NCBI GenBank assembly: GCA_963771655.1 | Contig: CAVYUG010000015.1 | Coordinates: forward strand, 1-30,087 | Length of the DNA: 30,087 nucleotides | Reading direction: 5' to 3' | Source: JAWVFM01 sp963771655 | GTDB taxonomy: Bacteria > Actinomycetota > Thermoleophilia > Solirubrobacterales > 70-9 | Part shown: piece after piece, positions 15,562-24,274 of the stretch | Layout of the letters: every line of letters starts with the position of its first letter | Numbering within the stretch: position 1 is the stretch's first letter | Position numbers and translations under genes: made by a program | Notes under the pieces: model-generated | What the model saw: only the letters and a program-made list of their open reading frames with translations | Database searches by the model: none | Told to the model about the DNA's origin: nothing

Positions 15562-17008
15562 TTAGGCCTCCTCCGGCGGCACCCAGCCACCCAGGGCGCG
15601 CTCCAGCTCCATCGCCACCGCGATCGAGACGTGGTCGTTGCCGTGAGCGGCGGCCACCTGGACGCCCACCGGCAGGCCCTTGCGGCCGAGGCCGAGCGGG
15701 ACCTGCGTGGCGGGCATGCCGAGGAGGTTGAAGAGCGCCGTCGGCGCCAGAAGCCAGGGCCGGCCGACGGTCCAGCCGTGCCGCGGGGCGACGCGAGGGT
15801 GAGGCGGATGAAGCAGGACTCCGTCGCCGATCGTCGCCTCGATCTCCGATCCGAGCGATTGCGCGGCAGCGCGCGCCTTGCGGATCCGTCGCTCGGGCGT
15901 GTACTTGCCGGCTCGCTCCGAGGCCAGCGTCAGGAGCGTCGCGGGGGTGTGCGGGTTGTCGCGGCGGAAGGCGCTTCGCCACGTGACCTCGTCGCCGCCC
16001 TCGGAAACGATCAACTCGGCGAGCGAGACGCCGGCGCCCTCCTGGACAGCGGCCAGGAAGAGCTCGACGGCGCGGCGAACGGAGCGCATGTTCTCGCGAC
16101 GAAGGTTGGCGCCGGTGGCGGCGAGGGCGCCCGCGGCTCGCTCGCGCGCATCGCGCAGCTCGCGGCTGACGGGGAGGTAGCTCGCTCCCTCGCTGATCAC
16201 GACGTCGAGGCCCTCGATCTCGACGTCGTCCGGGTCACCCAGCTCGACATCGCCGGTGACGAAGCGATCGGCGCCGTCGGGGCCGGCGATCAGACGGAGC
16301 ACCGCGGCGAGGTCCTCGGCGCGCCTTGAGATCGGCCCCAGCACCGACATCCCCATCGCCTCACCGTCGGACGTCGGGAAGTGGCCCGTGAACGGCACCA
16401 GGCCGCGGGAGGGCTTGTGCCCGAAGACGCCGTTGAAGAAGGCGGGCAGGCGGATCGATCCCGCGAAGTCGGTGCCGAGCCCGATCGGCGACCCGCCGCA
16501 GCCCACGGCCGCCCCCTCGCCTCCCGACGAGCCTCCCGCGGTGCGGCGACGGTCGTAGGCGTTGACCGTGCGGCCGTAGACGCGGTTGTCGGACTCGATC
16601 CACATCGTCAGCTCGGAGAGGTTGGTCAGGCCGAGGAGGACCGGCCCGGCGTCAAGCAGGCGCTGGGCGGCCGTCGCGGTCTCCTCGGCGGGACGATCGG
16701 CGCCGGCTCTTGAGCCCCGCTGAGTTCGGCAGGCCGGCGACGGCGATCGACTCCTTGATCGTCAACGGAACGCCGAGGAGTGGCGGCAGGTCGTCGGCCC
16801 CGGCGGTCGCGCGCTCGTCGGCCATGTCGGCCTCCGCCAGCGCCTCGTCGTAGCGCTCGACGACGACGGCATTGACGTCGGCACGCATCAGGGTCTCGAT
16901 GTGCCGCTCGACCACCTCACGGGAGGTGACCTCGCCGTCGCGGATCATTCGCGCGAGATCTCTCGCCGATCGGCGGGTGAGGTCGCGGGGCGGGGCGGCG
17001 ACGGCCAT
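15562..17008 (-). CDS. Amidase signature-family enzyme, frameshifted by +1
   Basis: Amidase signature (GatA-like) hydrolase, 481 aa once repaired. The N-terminal part (from ATG 17006-17008) has the catalytic Lys85 in LTIKESIAVAGLP. After GLKS the frame breaks at about 16703-16706; one extra base must be removed to join to GADRPAEETATAAQRLLDAG. The rest holds the glycine/serine-rich signature TAGGSSGGEGAA and the nucleophile region GTDFAGSIRLPAF, and ends GGWVPPEEA. All three Ser-Ser-Lys elements are therefore encoded. It hydrolyses a carboxamide; the substrate is unknown, and no gatB/gatC neighbours suggest tRNA amidation. It starts only 26 bp from the divergent FAD oxidoreductase start, which hints at shared control. 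Confidence 0.85.
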
Positions 17009-17018
17009 TTCGCGGGCG

Positions 17019-17028
17019 AGTGTACGTT
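17019..17028. promoter_or_regulatory. Overlapping divergent -10 boxes for amidase and FAD oxidoreductase
   Basis: On the minus strand TACACT (17024-17019) lies 10 nt before the amidase ATG. On the plus strand TACGTT (17023-17028) lies 6 nt before GTG 17035. Both fit the TAnnnT pattern, and both would give nearly leaderless transcripts. No good -35 is visible for either. The overlap means the two polymerases could not occupy the site together. Confidence 0.3.
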
Positions 17029-17034
17029 GCGTGC

Positions 17035-18594
17035 GTGGGCCACGTCGCAGAACGACTCGGTGAGCTTGGGCTCCCGGCCCCGGTCGCGGAGCTGGCCCGG
17101 CGCGACTGGGACGCGATCGTCGTCGGGGCCGGGCACAACGGCCTCGTGGCGGCCGCGTACCTCGCTCGAGCGGGCCGGCGCGTGCTGGTGCTCGAGCGCC
17201 GCGAGCGGATCGGAGGTGCCTGCACCCTGGAGCGTCCCTTCGCTGACCCGGGCTTCGCCGCGAGCCCGTGCGCGTACCTCGTCGGCCTGCTCGACTCCTT
17301 GGTGATCGAGGAGCTGGGCCTGCGACAGCGCGGGCTCGCCACCCGGATCGCGGACCCCGAGCTCTTCATCCCGTTCGATGACGGCACGGCGTTCGTCCAG
17401 TGGCTCGATTCACGGCGCACCGAGGCGGCGTTGGGCGAAGCCGGCTTCGCCGAGACCGACATCCGCGGCCTCGCCGCCTACAACGAGCGCTTCGACCGCA
17501 TCCGCCGCCTCCTCCGGGAGGGACCGCGCGACACCTGGGTCGGCGAGGCGCCCTCGCGAGCCGAGGTCGAGGAGCTCCTCGGCGGCGAGGGGTACCTGAC
17601 CGACGTCGTCTTCGAGGCCTCGATCGCGGACGTCCTCGAGGAGCACTTCGCCGATTCGCGCATCAAGGATGCCCTTTGTCCGCAGGGCCTCATCGGGGTC
17701 CACGCAGGCCCACGCACGGCCGGGACCGCGGCGATCCACCTCATGCACCACATGGGAGTCCTCGACGGCCACCCGGGATCTTGGGGGTATGTCGAGGGCG
17801 GCATGGGCCAGGTGAGCTTCGCGATCTGCGAGGCGGCGCTGGAGGCCGGGGCGACGGTCGCGTGCGGGGTCGAGGTCGGCGCGATCAATCCCGCGGAGGG
17901 CGTGGAGCTGGAGGACGGGACGCCGGTGCGCGCGCCCACGATCGTCTGCAACGCCGACCCCAAGGTGGCGCTTCGCATGCTCGGGCATGGCGCCCCCGAC
18001 GACTATGCCGGCCGGCTTCGCGACTGGAAGGTGCGCTCGCCGGTGATGAAGGTGAACGCCGCTCTGCGCAGCCTGCCGACGTGGACCGCCGCCGGCGGCG
18101 AGACCTGGCCGGCCCTCGGCACGGTGGACGTGACCGACGGCCTCGAGGCCTGCCAGAGCGCGTTCGAACGCTACGAGGGTGGTGACGCGGCCCTCGGCTA
18201 CGCCGAGATCTACTGCCAGACGGCCGCCGACCCCTCGCCGGCGCCGCCGGGCGGGCATCTGATCAGCGCGTTCTGCCAGTACGCGCCCTACGAGGCGGTC
18301 GGTGACGCCGAGGCGCTCTTCGCCATGATCGAGCGCCACGCGCCGGGCTTCCGCGAGCTGGTCATCGAGCACGAGGTGCTGACGCCGGCCGACATCGAGA
18401 AGCGCATCGGCCTGACCGGCGGGAACATCTTCCAGGGCGAGTGCCTGCCCGACCAGATGTGGGATCGAAGGCTGAGCGCTCGCACCCCGGTCGACGGCCT
18501 CTACCTGTGCGGCGCGGCCACCCACCCGGGCGGGAGCGTCATCGGCCTCAACGGCCGCAACGCGGCCAAGGCCGTGCTCGCCGACGCCCGCTGA
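17035..18594 (+). CDS. FAD-dependent phytoene desaturase-like (CrtI/PYROXD2-type) oxidoreductase
   Basis: Flavoprotein of about 519 aa in the amine oxidase/phytoene desaturase superfamily. The ADP-binding Rossmann motif is near the N-terminus (DAIVVGAGHNGLVAAAYLARAG, then VLERRERIGGAC). The C-terminal FAD signature is GLYLCGAATHPGGSVIGLNGRNAAKAV. This GGSVxGxNGRNAA form is typical of PYROXD2-like proteins, not of true carotenoid desaturases. Two GTG starts are possible, 17020 and 17035; I chose 17035 because a -10-like TACGTT lies just upstream and 17020 falls inside the opposite promoter. No carotenoid genes are nearby, so I do not assign a pigment role. The stop is 4 bp from the stop of the convergent glycosidase gene. 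Confidence 0.88.
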   Translation: MGHVAERLGELGLPAPVAELARRDWDAIVVGAGHNGLVAAAYLARAGRRVLVLERRERIGGACTLERPFADPGFAASPCAYLVGLLDSLVIEELGLRQRGLATRIADPELFIPFDDGTAFVQWLDSRRTEAALGEAGFAETDIRGLAAYNERFDRIRRLLREGPRDTWVGEAPSRAEVEELLGGEGYLTDVVFEASIADVLEEHFADSRIKDALCPQGLIGVHAGPRTAGTAAIHLMHHMGVLDGHPGSWGYVEGGMGQVSFAICEAALEAGATVACGVEVGAINPAEGVELEDGTPVRAPTIVCNADPKVALRMLGHGAPDDYAGRLRDWKVRSPVMKVNAALRSLPTWTAAGGETWPALGTVDVTDGLEACQSAFERYEGGDAALGYAEIYCQTAADPSPAPPGGHLISAFCQYAPYEAVGDAEALFAMIERHAPGFRELVIEHEVLTPADIEKRIGLTGGNIFQGECLPDQMWDRRLSARTPVDGLYLCGAATHPGGSVIGLNGRNAAKAVLADAR

Positions 18595-18598
18595 GCGC

Positions 18599-19778
18599 TC
18601 AGCCGGTTCCGGTGACGAACCGCCGGTAGGCGTCCCACGCCGGCTTGCGGTGGTTCCGCTTGTCGATCAAGCCGGCGTGATCGCACCACGGGCACGGTGC
18701 GTTGACGTTCCTCAGCGAGTCGCGCCAGTCGAACCAGGTCACGCTGCTCAAGTGCAGGCGGTGGCGGTCGCGCGACAGCGCGGAGAAGAGGCTCCTCAGC
18801 ATCCGGGCCTGGCCGTGGCGGCCGAAGTTGTACTGGCTGGGATCTCGCTTCCTCGATCCCCAGCCGATCTCGCTCACCCAAAGCGGTGTATCGCCGTCGC
18901 CATGCCGGCGCATCGTCCGCCGGACGCGTTCGAGCTGGTTCACAACTCCGTCGATTCCCTTGGCGTACGGGTGGAATGCCATGACATCGAAGAAGCCCTT
19001 GATGCCCGGGACCCGCTCGTAGAGATTCTTGAGGTAGGAGATCCCGTGATAGTTCACGCGGCCCGGGACGCCCGCGAGGGCAATCCGCGCGCTGGGATCG
19101 ATCTGACGGATGGCGTCGGCGGTTATCCGCACGAGCTTCCCGTAGAGCTCGACGTTCGGCTTCGGCCAGAAGGCGCCGGGGATGTTCGGCTCGTTCCAGA
19201 CCTGCCAGGTCCTGACCGGCCGCGGTGTCGCGCCCTCATGGTCGTCCTCGTAGGCACCGCTCCAGTACCCGCCGCCCGGGCCGTAGCGCTTGACGGCGGC
19301 CCTCACGAAGGCCCGCCAGAGCGCGATCTCGCCGGAGGTCTTGACGGGCGGGTACGCGGTTGCGTTGCCGCCGGGCGACGTGGCGGGAACCATCCTCGGG
19401 GCCTTCGGCGCCGGCGCCGAGGCCGCCGCCGGGACGCTCTCGGTCACGGCCCAGAGCGGCGCTCCGAAGAGGACGGGGATCGTCGTCACCCCCTGGCTCG
19501 CCAGATTGCCGACCCAGCGGTCGAGCTTGCGCCAGTTGTAGAACGTGGGCGTCCCCTCCACGCCCCACCAGTCGAACGACAGCCGGGCCGTGCGGATGCC
19601 ACCGCGCGCCATGCGCGCGGCGTCGTAGGGGTGCATCGGCGAGGAGAACAGCACGTTCACGCTCGAGAACAGGCGCGAGGTCGACGGCGCGGCCGAGCCG
19701 ACGGGCACGAGCAGCGGCAAGCGCCGCCAGCGCCATCGCGAGCGTCACCGCCACCACGACCCTCGTCCCCCGGATCAT
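18599..19778 (-). CDS. Secreted PslG-like glycoside hydrolase (clan GH-A fold), frameshifted by +1 near the N-terminus
   Basis: TIM-barrel glycosidase, 392 aa once repaired. The start ATG 19776-19778 gives MIRGTRVVVAVTLAMALAA. At about 19721-19727 one extra base must be removed to continue LPLLVPVGSAAPSTS, which together make a convincing Sec signal peptide. The catalytic residues expected for clan GH-A are present: acid/base Glu in VWNEPN and nucleophile Glu in VSEIGWGS. Other barrel blocks are SFDWWGVEG, IPVLFGAPLWAV and FDVMAFHPYAKG. It resembles PslG-type proteins (GH39-like), which cut exopolysaccharide. As written, only an alternative TTG start at 19720 would give a nearly full enzyme but without the signal. 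A paralogue lies at 20929-22053, on the other side of dinB. Confidence 0.82.
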
Positions 19779-19814
19779 CGCCCGGAAAATGGTACCCGGG
19801 TGGAGCGAGGCGCC

Positions 19815-20894
19815 TCAGGCGGAAAGGGCGAGCCGCAGCGCCTGCTGGCCCGCGGCGTCGGACGCGTCCTCTGGTCCCTCGAGCGAGGCGAGCCGCACAC
19901 CCAGCAGCCGCACCGGGTGGGCCGGCCGGTTGGCGGCCAGCAGGGCGAGCGCCACCTCCGCGATCCGATCCGGTTCGTCCGTCGCCGCCGGCAGCGTCCG
20001 GGCCCGCGTCGTCGTCGTGAAGTCAGAGGTCCGGACCTTGATGCCGACCGTTCGGCCGCGGATGCCCTTGGCGCGCGCCCCCGCCGCCAAGCGTCGCGCC
20101 TGATCGCAGAGCACGCGCTCGAGCTCGGCGACGTCGGCGACGTCGGCGTCGAAGGTCGTCTCGACCGAGCGGGACTTCGCGGCGCGCTCGGTCGAGACCT
20201 CGTCATCGTCGCGAAAGTGAGCGCGATCGTGCAGCGACCGCCCGGCGCGATCGCCGAATCGCGCCGCGAGGTCCTCCACCGGATGACGCTGCAGCGCTCC
20301 GATCGTCTCGATGCCGATCGCGTGGAGCCGCTCGGCCGTGCGCGGGCCGATCCCCGGGATCAGCCGAGGCGCGTGATCGGCGAAGCGCGCCGCCGCCTGC
20401 TCCCTCCGCAGGACGACGAAGCCGCGCGGCTTCTCGGCGTCGGAGGCGACCTTCGCCACGAGCTTCGAGGGGCCGATCCCGACGGAGGCGTCGAGCCCGA
20501 GCTCGGCGCCGATCCGCCGCACGAGCCCGCTCATGACGTCGATCGGCGTATCGACGCCGGCCAGGTCGATGTAGGCCTCATCGAGCGAGACCTGCTCAAC
20601 GGGCGCATCCAGCTCGCCGATCAGGTCCATGAGCGCGCGCGAGCGCTCCCGGTAGTGCGCCATGTCGGGTGCGAGATAGATCCCGTCCGGGCACAGCCGC
20701 CTGGCCCTGGCGACGGGCATCGCCGAGCCGACGCCGAAGCGGCGAGCCTCGTACGAGGCGGTGGTGACCACGGCGCGCGGCCCGTTCCAGGCGACGATCA
20801 GCGGCTGTCCGCGCAGCTCGGGCCGGCGCAGGAGCTCGAGGGCGACGTAGAAGGCGTCGATGTCGAGGTGGGCGATGACCCTTCTGGCGGGCAT
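19815..20894 (-). CDS. dinB: DNA polymerase IV (Y-family translesion polymerase)
   Basis: Y-family polymerase of 359 aa. The palm motif HLDIDAFYVALE gives metal ligand Asp11, and SLDEAYID gives Asp105/Glu106. Dinucleotide-selecting and fingers residues follow (SYEARRFGVGSAMP). Helix-hairpin-helix elements lie at about 205-245 (LIPGIGPRTAERLHAIGI), and the little-finger domain extends to the C-terminus. The frame opens further upstream, but ATG 20892-20894 directly precedes the conserved start. No beta-clamp motif is obvious at the C-terminus. It is flanked by 34-36 bp gaps within a run of minus-strand genes and was probably transcribed with the glycosidases and ppk1. I found no LexA-like GAAC-N4-GTTC box just upstream. 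Confidence 0.93.
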   Translation of the reverse strand: MPARRVIAHLDIDAFYVALELLRRPELRGQPLIVAWNGPRAVVTTASYEARRFGVGSAMPVARARRLCPDGIYLAPDMAHYRERSRALMDLIGELDAPVEQVSLDEAYIDLAGVDTPIDVMSGLVRRIGAELGLDASVGIGPSKLVAKVASDAEKPRGFVVLRREQAAARFADHAPRLIPGIGPRTAERLHAIGIETIGALQRHPVEDLAARFGDRAGRSLHDRAHFRDDDEVSTERAAKSRSVETTFDADVADVAELERVLCDQARRLAAGARAKGIRGRTVGIKVRTSDFTTTTRARTLPAATDEPDRIAEVALALLAANRPAHPVRLLGVRLASLEGPEDASDAAGQQALRLALSA

Positions 20895-20928
20895 CGCCCG
20901 ATCGTAAGACCGGCTCCGGCGGCGTTCG

Positions 20929-22053
20929 TCAGCGCACGGCTTTGCGATACGCAGGCCACGAGGGCTTCGCCCGCCCCTTCGCGCTCGTGAGGCCGGCGTG
21001 CTGGCACCACCCACAGTTGCCGAACGGGTACAACGGCTCCTGCCAGTTGAACCAGGTGACCTTCCAGATCCGCAGGTGGCGGCGCTGGCGGGCGAGCCTC
21101 TTGAAGGCCTTCGTGAGGATCTTCGCCTGCCCCTTCTTGCCCTCCTCGAAGCGGCCGCTCGAGGGCGGGCCCGAGCCCCAGCCCACCTCCGAGACCCAGA
21201 TCTTCGTGCGCCCGTCGTCCGCAGCGCGCATCGCCTTTCGCGCCCGCTTGATCTCGCGGATCATGTAGGAGACGCTCGGCCCGTAGGGATGAAGGCTGAC
21301 GAGGTCGAATGCCGACTTCACGCCCGGCTGCTGGTAGAGCTGCCTGAGGTACTGGACGCAGCCGTTCGCCTTCACCTTGCACGGCAGCCCACCGATCGCG
21401 ATCCGGGCACGACGGTCCACCGACTTGAGCGCGTCGTGCGAGATGCGCAACAAGCCCGCGTACAGGGGCACCGAAACTGTAGGCCAGAAGTAGGCCTTGA
21501 GGTTGGGCTCGTTCCAGACCTCCCACGTGTGGATCGGGAGCGCCTTGCCCCCCGGCTTTGCCTGGTGGTAGGGCCCCTTCCAAAACGTTCCGCCCGGCCC
21601 GTAGCGGCGCGCCGCCGCCGCGACGAAGTTCGACCAGCCCTGGGCGCCGCGCTGGGTGCTGTTCGGAGGCTGCCGATTCACCTGCGTCGGCGGGGTCGGC
21701 CGGGTTGACCGCCCACGCCGGCGACCCGTAGAGGACCGGGATCGGCACGATCCTCCGACCGGGCGAGGTTGCGGACCGTGGTATCGATCGGCGCCCAGTC
21801 GTAGGTGCCCTGGGTGGACCTCGACCGACGACCAGTCCATCCCGAAGAGCACCGACCCCACGTGCCCTGAGGCCATGCGCTTCGCGGTCGTGACCGTGAC
21901 GCTCGGATAGAAGTTGAAGTTGACGCCGAAGAAGGAGCGCAGGTGCTTCCCGGCAGGCCCTGACGCCCCGCTCGATGCCGTGGTCGATGTAGCCGTCGCT
22001 GCAAGGGCGGCGACGATCGCCACCCAGGCCATCCTGGCCCGTACCCCTGTCAC
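20929..22053 (-). CDS. Secreted PslG-like glycoside hydrolase (second paralogue), three internal +1 shifts
   Basis: The reading frame is open throughout because three single-base insertions add up to three. Between about residues 82 and 127 the local reading is wrong. Alternative frames restore TYDWAPIDTTVRNLAR, then VPIPVLYGSPAWAVNPADPAD, both of which match the paralogue at 18599-19778 (IPVLFGAPLWAV). The three shift points lie at about 21808-21810, 21752-21756 and 21681-21688. Outside this part it is sound: an N-terminal signal or anchor segment (MAWVAIVAALAATATS), acid/base Glu in EVWNEPN, nucleophile Glu in VSEVGWGSG, and FDLVSLHPYG. The repaired length is about 373 aa from GTG 22053; ATG 22032 is an alternative start. 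It begins 10 bp after the ppk1 stop and so belongs to the same transcript. Likely role: exopolysaccharide or wall-glycan cleavage outside the membrane. Confidence 0.82.
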   Translation of the reverse strand: MTGVRARMAWVAIVAALAATATSTTASSGASGPAGKHLRSFFGVNFNFYPSVTVTTAKRMASGHVGSVLFGMDWSSVEVHPGHLRLGADRYHGPQPRPVGGSCRSRSSTGRRRGRSTRPTPPTQVNRQPPNSTQRGAQGWSNFVAAAARRYGPGGTFWKGPYHQAKPGGKALPIHTWEVWNEPNLKAYFWPTVSVPLYAGLLRISHDALKSVDRRARIAIGGLPCKVKANGCVQYLRQLYQQPGVKSAFDLVSLHPYGPSVSYMIREIKRARKAMRAADDGRTKIWVSEVGWGSGPPSSGRFEEGKKGQAKILTKAFKRLARQRRHLRIWKVTWFNWQEPLYPFGNCGWCQHAGLTSAKGRAKPSWPAYRKAVR

Positions 22054-22063
22054 CCCATGAAGC

Positions 22064-24238
22064 TTAGACGGAGGCCGGATCGGCGGACGCGCGCGCCTGC
22101 GCCCGCTCGATCAGCTCGCGCTGGACGGCGCGCGGGGGGTCGCTGGGCTGGCGGCGCGTCCACCGACCGTCCTTGTCGAGGTCCCAGGCGTTCGTGTTGT
22201 CGGCCAGGCTGCGATCGAGCACATCGATGAGCTCGTCGCGGCACTGCGGATCGGTCACGGGGACCACCAGCTCGACCCGGTTGTAGAGGTTGCGCGGCAT
22301 GAGGTCGGCCGAGCCGATGTAGATGTGCGGCTCCTCGCCCGGTCGCTCGAACGAGTAGATGCGCGAATGCTCGAGGAAGCGCCCGACCACGGAGACCACG
22401 CCGATGTTCTCCGACACGTCGGGGACGCCGGGACGCAGCGCGCAGATCCCGCGGACGTTGAGCTCGACGGGCACGCCGGCTCGGGAGGCCCGGTAGAGGG
22501 CGCGGATCGAGGGAGCGTCGAGCAGCGAGTTCATCTTCATCCTGATCCTCGCCGGGCGCCCGGGCGAGTGGGCGGCGATCGTCTTCTCGATCTCCTCGAG
22601 AATGCCGCGCTGGAGGTTGAACGGCGCGATCAGCGCCTTGCGGTAGCGGCGCGGGCGGGCGTAGCCCGTGAGGTAGTTGAACATCTCGGCGATGTCGGAC
22701 CCGAGGTCCGGGTCGCACGTGAAGAGGCCAACGTCGGTGTAGATACGGGCCGTCTTCGGGTTGTAGTTGCCGGTTCCGATGTGCGCGTAATGGCGCACCC
22801 CGTCGCCCTCGCGGCGCGCGATGAGCACGCACTTGACGTGCGTCTTGAGCGCCGGGATGCCGTAGACGACGTGAACGCCCGCCTCCTCGAGCTTCTTCGC
22901 CCAGCTGATGTTGGCGCGTTCGTCGAATCGCGCCTTGAGCTCGACGAGGCAAACGGCCTGCTTGCCGCGCTCCGCCGCCTCGATGAGGGCGGGAACGAGC
23001 GGCGAGTCAGCGCTCGTTCGGTACACGGTCTGCTTGATCGCGAGCACGTCCGGGTCGGCGACCGCCTGCTCCACGAAGCGCTCGACCGACGTGGCGAACG
23101 AGTCGTAGGGATGGTGGACGAGCACGTCCGACTCGCGCATGGCCGCGAAGATGTCGCCGGGCTGGTCCTCCTCGCCGCGAAGCCGCGGGTGGGTCACCGG
23201 CGCGAACGGCGGGTAGGAGAGCTCGCCGAAACCGCCGATGCCGGCGATGTCCCAGAGGTCGGAGAGGTCGAGCGGGCTCGGTGCCGCGTACACCTGCCGC
23301 TCGGAGATCCGGAGCGCCTCCACGAGCTGGCCCCGGATGCGCGGGCTCATGGCGCTCTCCACCTCGAGGCGAACCACCTCGCCGAAGCGGCGGCGTCGGA
23401 GCTCCTCCTCGACCGCCTCGAGCAGGTCGTCGGCCTCGTCGGAGACGTCGTAGTCGGTATCGCGCGTGACCCGGAACAGGGCATGGTCGACGATCTCCAT
23501 CCCCGGGAAGAGCGAGTCCAGGTTGGCGGCGATCAGGTCCTCGAGGGGAACGAACGGGGCTCCATCGCTCCCGAGCCGGACGAACCGACCGAGGAGCTCC
23601 TTCGGGACCTTGACGCGCGCGAGGACCTCGGTGCCCTGGTCGGGGTCCCGAACTATCACGGCCAGGCTCAGCGAGAGGTTGGATATGTACGGAAACGGGC
23701 GACCGAGCCCGATCACCAGCGGCGTCAGGGCCGGGAAGATGCGGGCCGCGTAGAGGCGCTCCATCTCGCGCCGCTCCTCCTCGGACGCGTCGGCCACCGA
23801 GATGAAGCGGATGCCGTGCTCGGCCAGCGACGGAACGAGCTCGCCCGCAAAGCAGCGCGCCATCCGGTCTCGCTGCGCCGCGACAACGTCGGCGATCGCG
23901 TCGATCTGCTCGTCGGCCGAAAGCCCGTCGGCGCCGCGCGCGTCGCGGCCGAGCTCGACCTGGTCGTGGAGGTTGGCGACGCGGACCATGAAGAACTCGT
24001 CCAGGTTCGACTCCCAGATCGCGCAGAACTTGATCCGCTCGAGCAGGGGCACCGAGGAGTCCTCCGCGAGCTGGAGCACGCGGTCGTTGAAGTCGAGCCA
24101 CGAGAGCTCGCGGTTGTAGTAGAGGGATGGGTCCTCGAGGTCGACGGAGGGCTCGCCGTCGTCGGCTCGCTCGGCCGCGGCCGGCGGCCGCGCGGTGGCG
24201 GCGATGCTTGCCTGGGTCTCGATCTGGGTTGGCTCCAT
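22064..24238 (-). CDS. ppk1: Polyphosphate kinase 1
   Basis: PPK1, about 724 aa, transferring the gamma-phosphate of ATP reversibly to polyphosphate. N domain (LYYNRELSWLDFNDRVL, then FFMVRVANL), head domain, and the two C-terminal phospholipase-D-like domains are all present. The autophosphorylated His is in KTHVKCVLIARR (about residue 467) and the second His in FLEHSRIYSF (about 624). Other signatures are IKQTVYRTS, HIGTGNYNPKTARIYTDVGL and IYIGSADLMPRNLYNRVEL. Two starts are possible; I prefer ATG 24236-24238 because GAGGAGAGG lies directly before it, whereas ATG 24256 has no ribosome binding site. It sits 36 bp after the PHP-glycosyltransferase gene and 10 bp before a glycosidase gene. 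Intact. Confidence 0.96.
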   Translation of the reverse strand: MEPTQIETQASIAATARPPAAAERADDGEPSVDLEDPSLYYNRELSWLDFNDRVLQLAEDSSVPLLERIKFCAIWESNLDEFFMVRVANLHDQVELGRDARGADGLSADEQIDAIADVVAAQRDRMARCFAGELVPSLAEHGIRFISVADASEEERREMERLYAARIFPALTPLVIGLGRPFPYISNLSLSLAVIVRDPDQGTEVLARVKVPKELLGRFVRLGSDGAPFVPLEDLIAANLDSLFPGMEIVDHALFRVTRDTDYDVSDEADDLLEAVEEELRRRRFGEVVRLEVESAMSPRIRGQLVEALRISERQVYAAPSPLDLSDLWDIAGIGGFGELSYPPFAPVTHPRLRGEEDQPGDIFAAMRESDVLVHHPYDSFATSVERFVEQAVADPDVLAIKQTVYRTSADSPLVPALIEAAERGKQAVCLVELKARFDERANISWAKKLEEAGVHVVYGIPALKTHVKCVLIARREGDGVRHYAHIGTGNYNPKTARIYTDVGLFTCDPDLGSDIAEMFNYLTGYARPRRYRKALIAPFNLQRGILEEIEKTIAAHSPGRPARIRMKMNSLLDAPSIRALYRASRAGVPVELNVRGICALRPGVPDVSENIGVVSVVGRFLEHSRIYSFERPGEEPHIYIGSADLMPRNLYNRVELVVPVTDPQCRDELIDVLDRSLADNTNAWDLDKDGRWTRRQPSDPPRAVQRELIERAQARASADPASV

Positions 24239-24274
24239 CCTCTCCTCGGGAGCCATGCTAGAGCGCGCGGCCGC

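Noticed and set aside
15562..17008. GatA subunit of the tRNA amidotransferase
   Set aside because: No gatB or gatC neighbours; the family signature alone is shared by many amidases.
17035..18594. Carotenoid biosynthesis (phytoene desaturase) role for the FAD oxidoreductase
   Set aside because: No crtB, crtE or other carotenoid gene is nearby, and the C-terminal signature fits PYROXD2-like proteins better.
7095..21810. Programmed ribosomal frameshifting as an explanation for the broken genes
   Set aside because: The sites share no common slippery motif or downstream structure, and the genes are unrelated; a single-base insertion explains each case.
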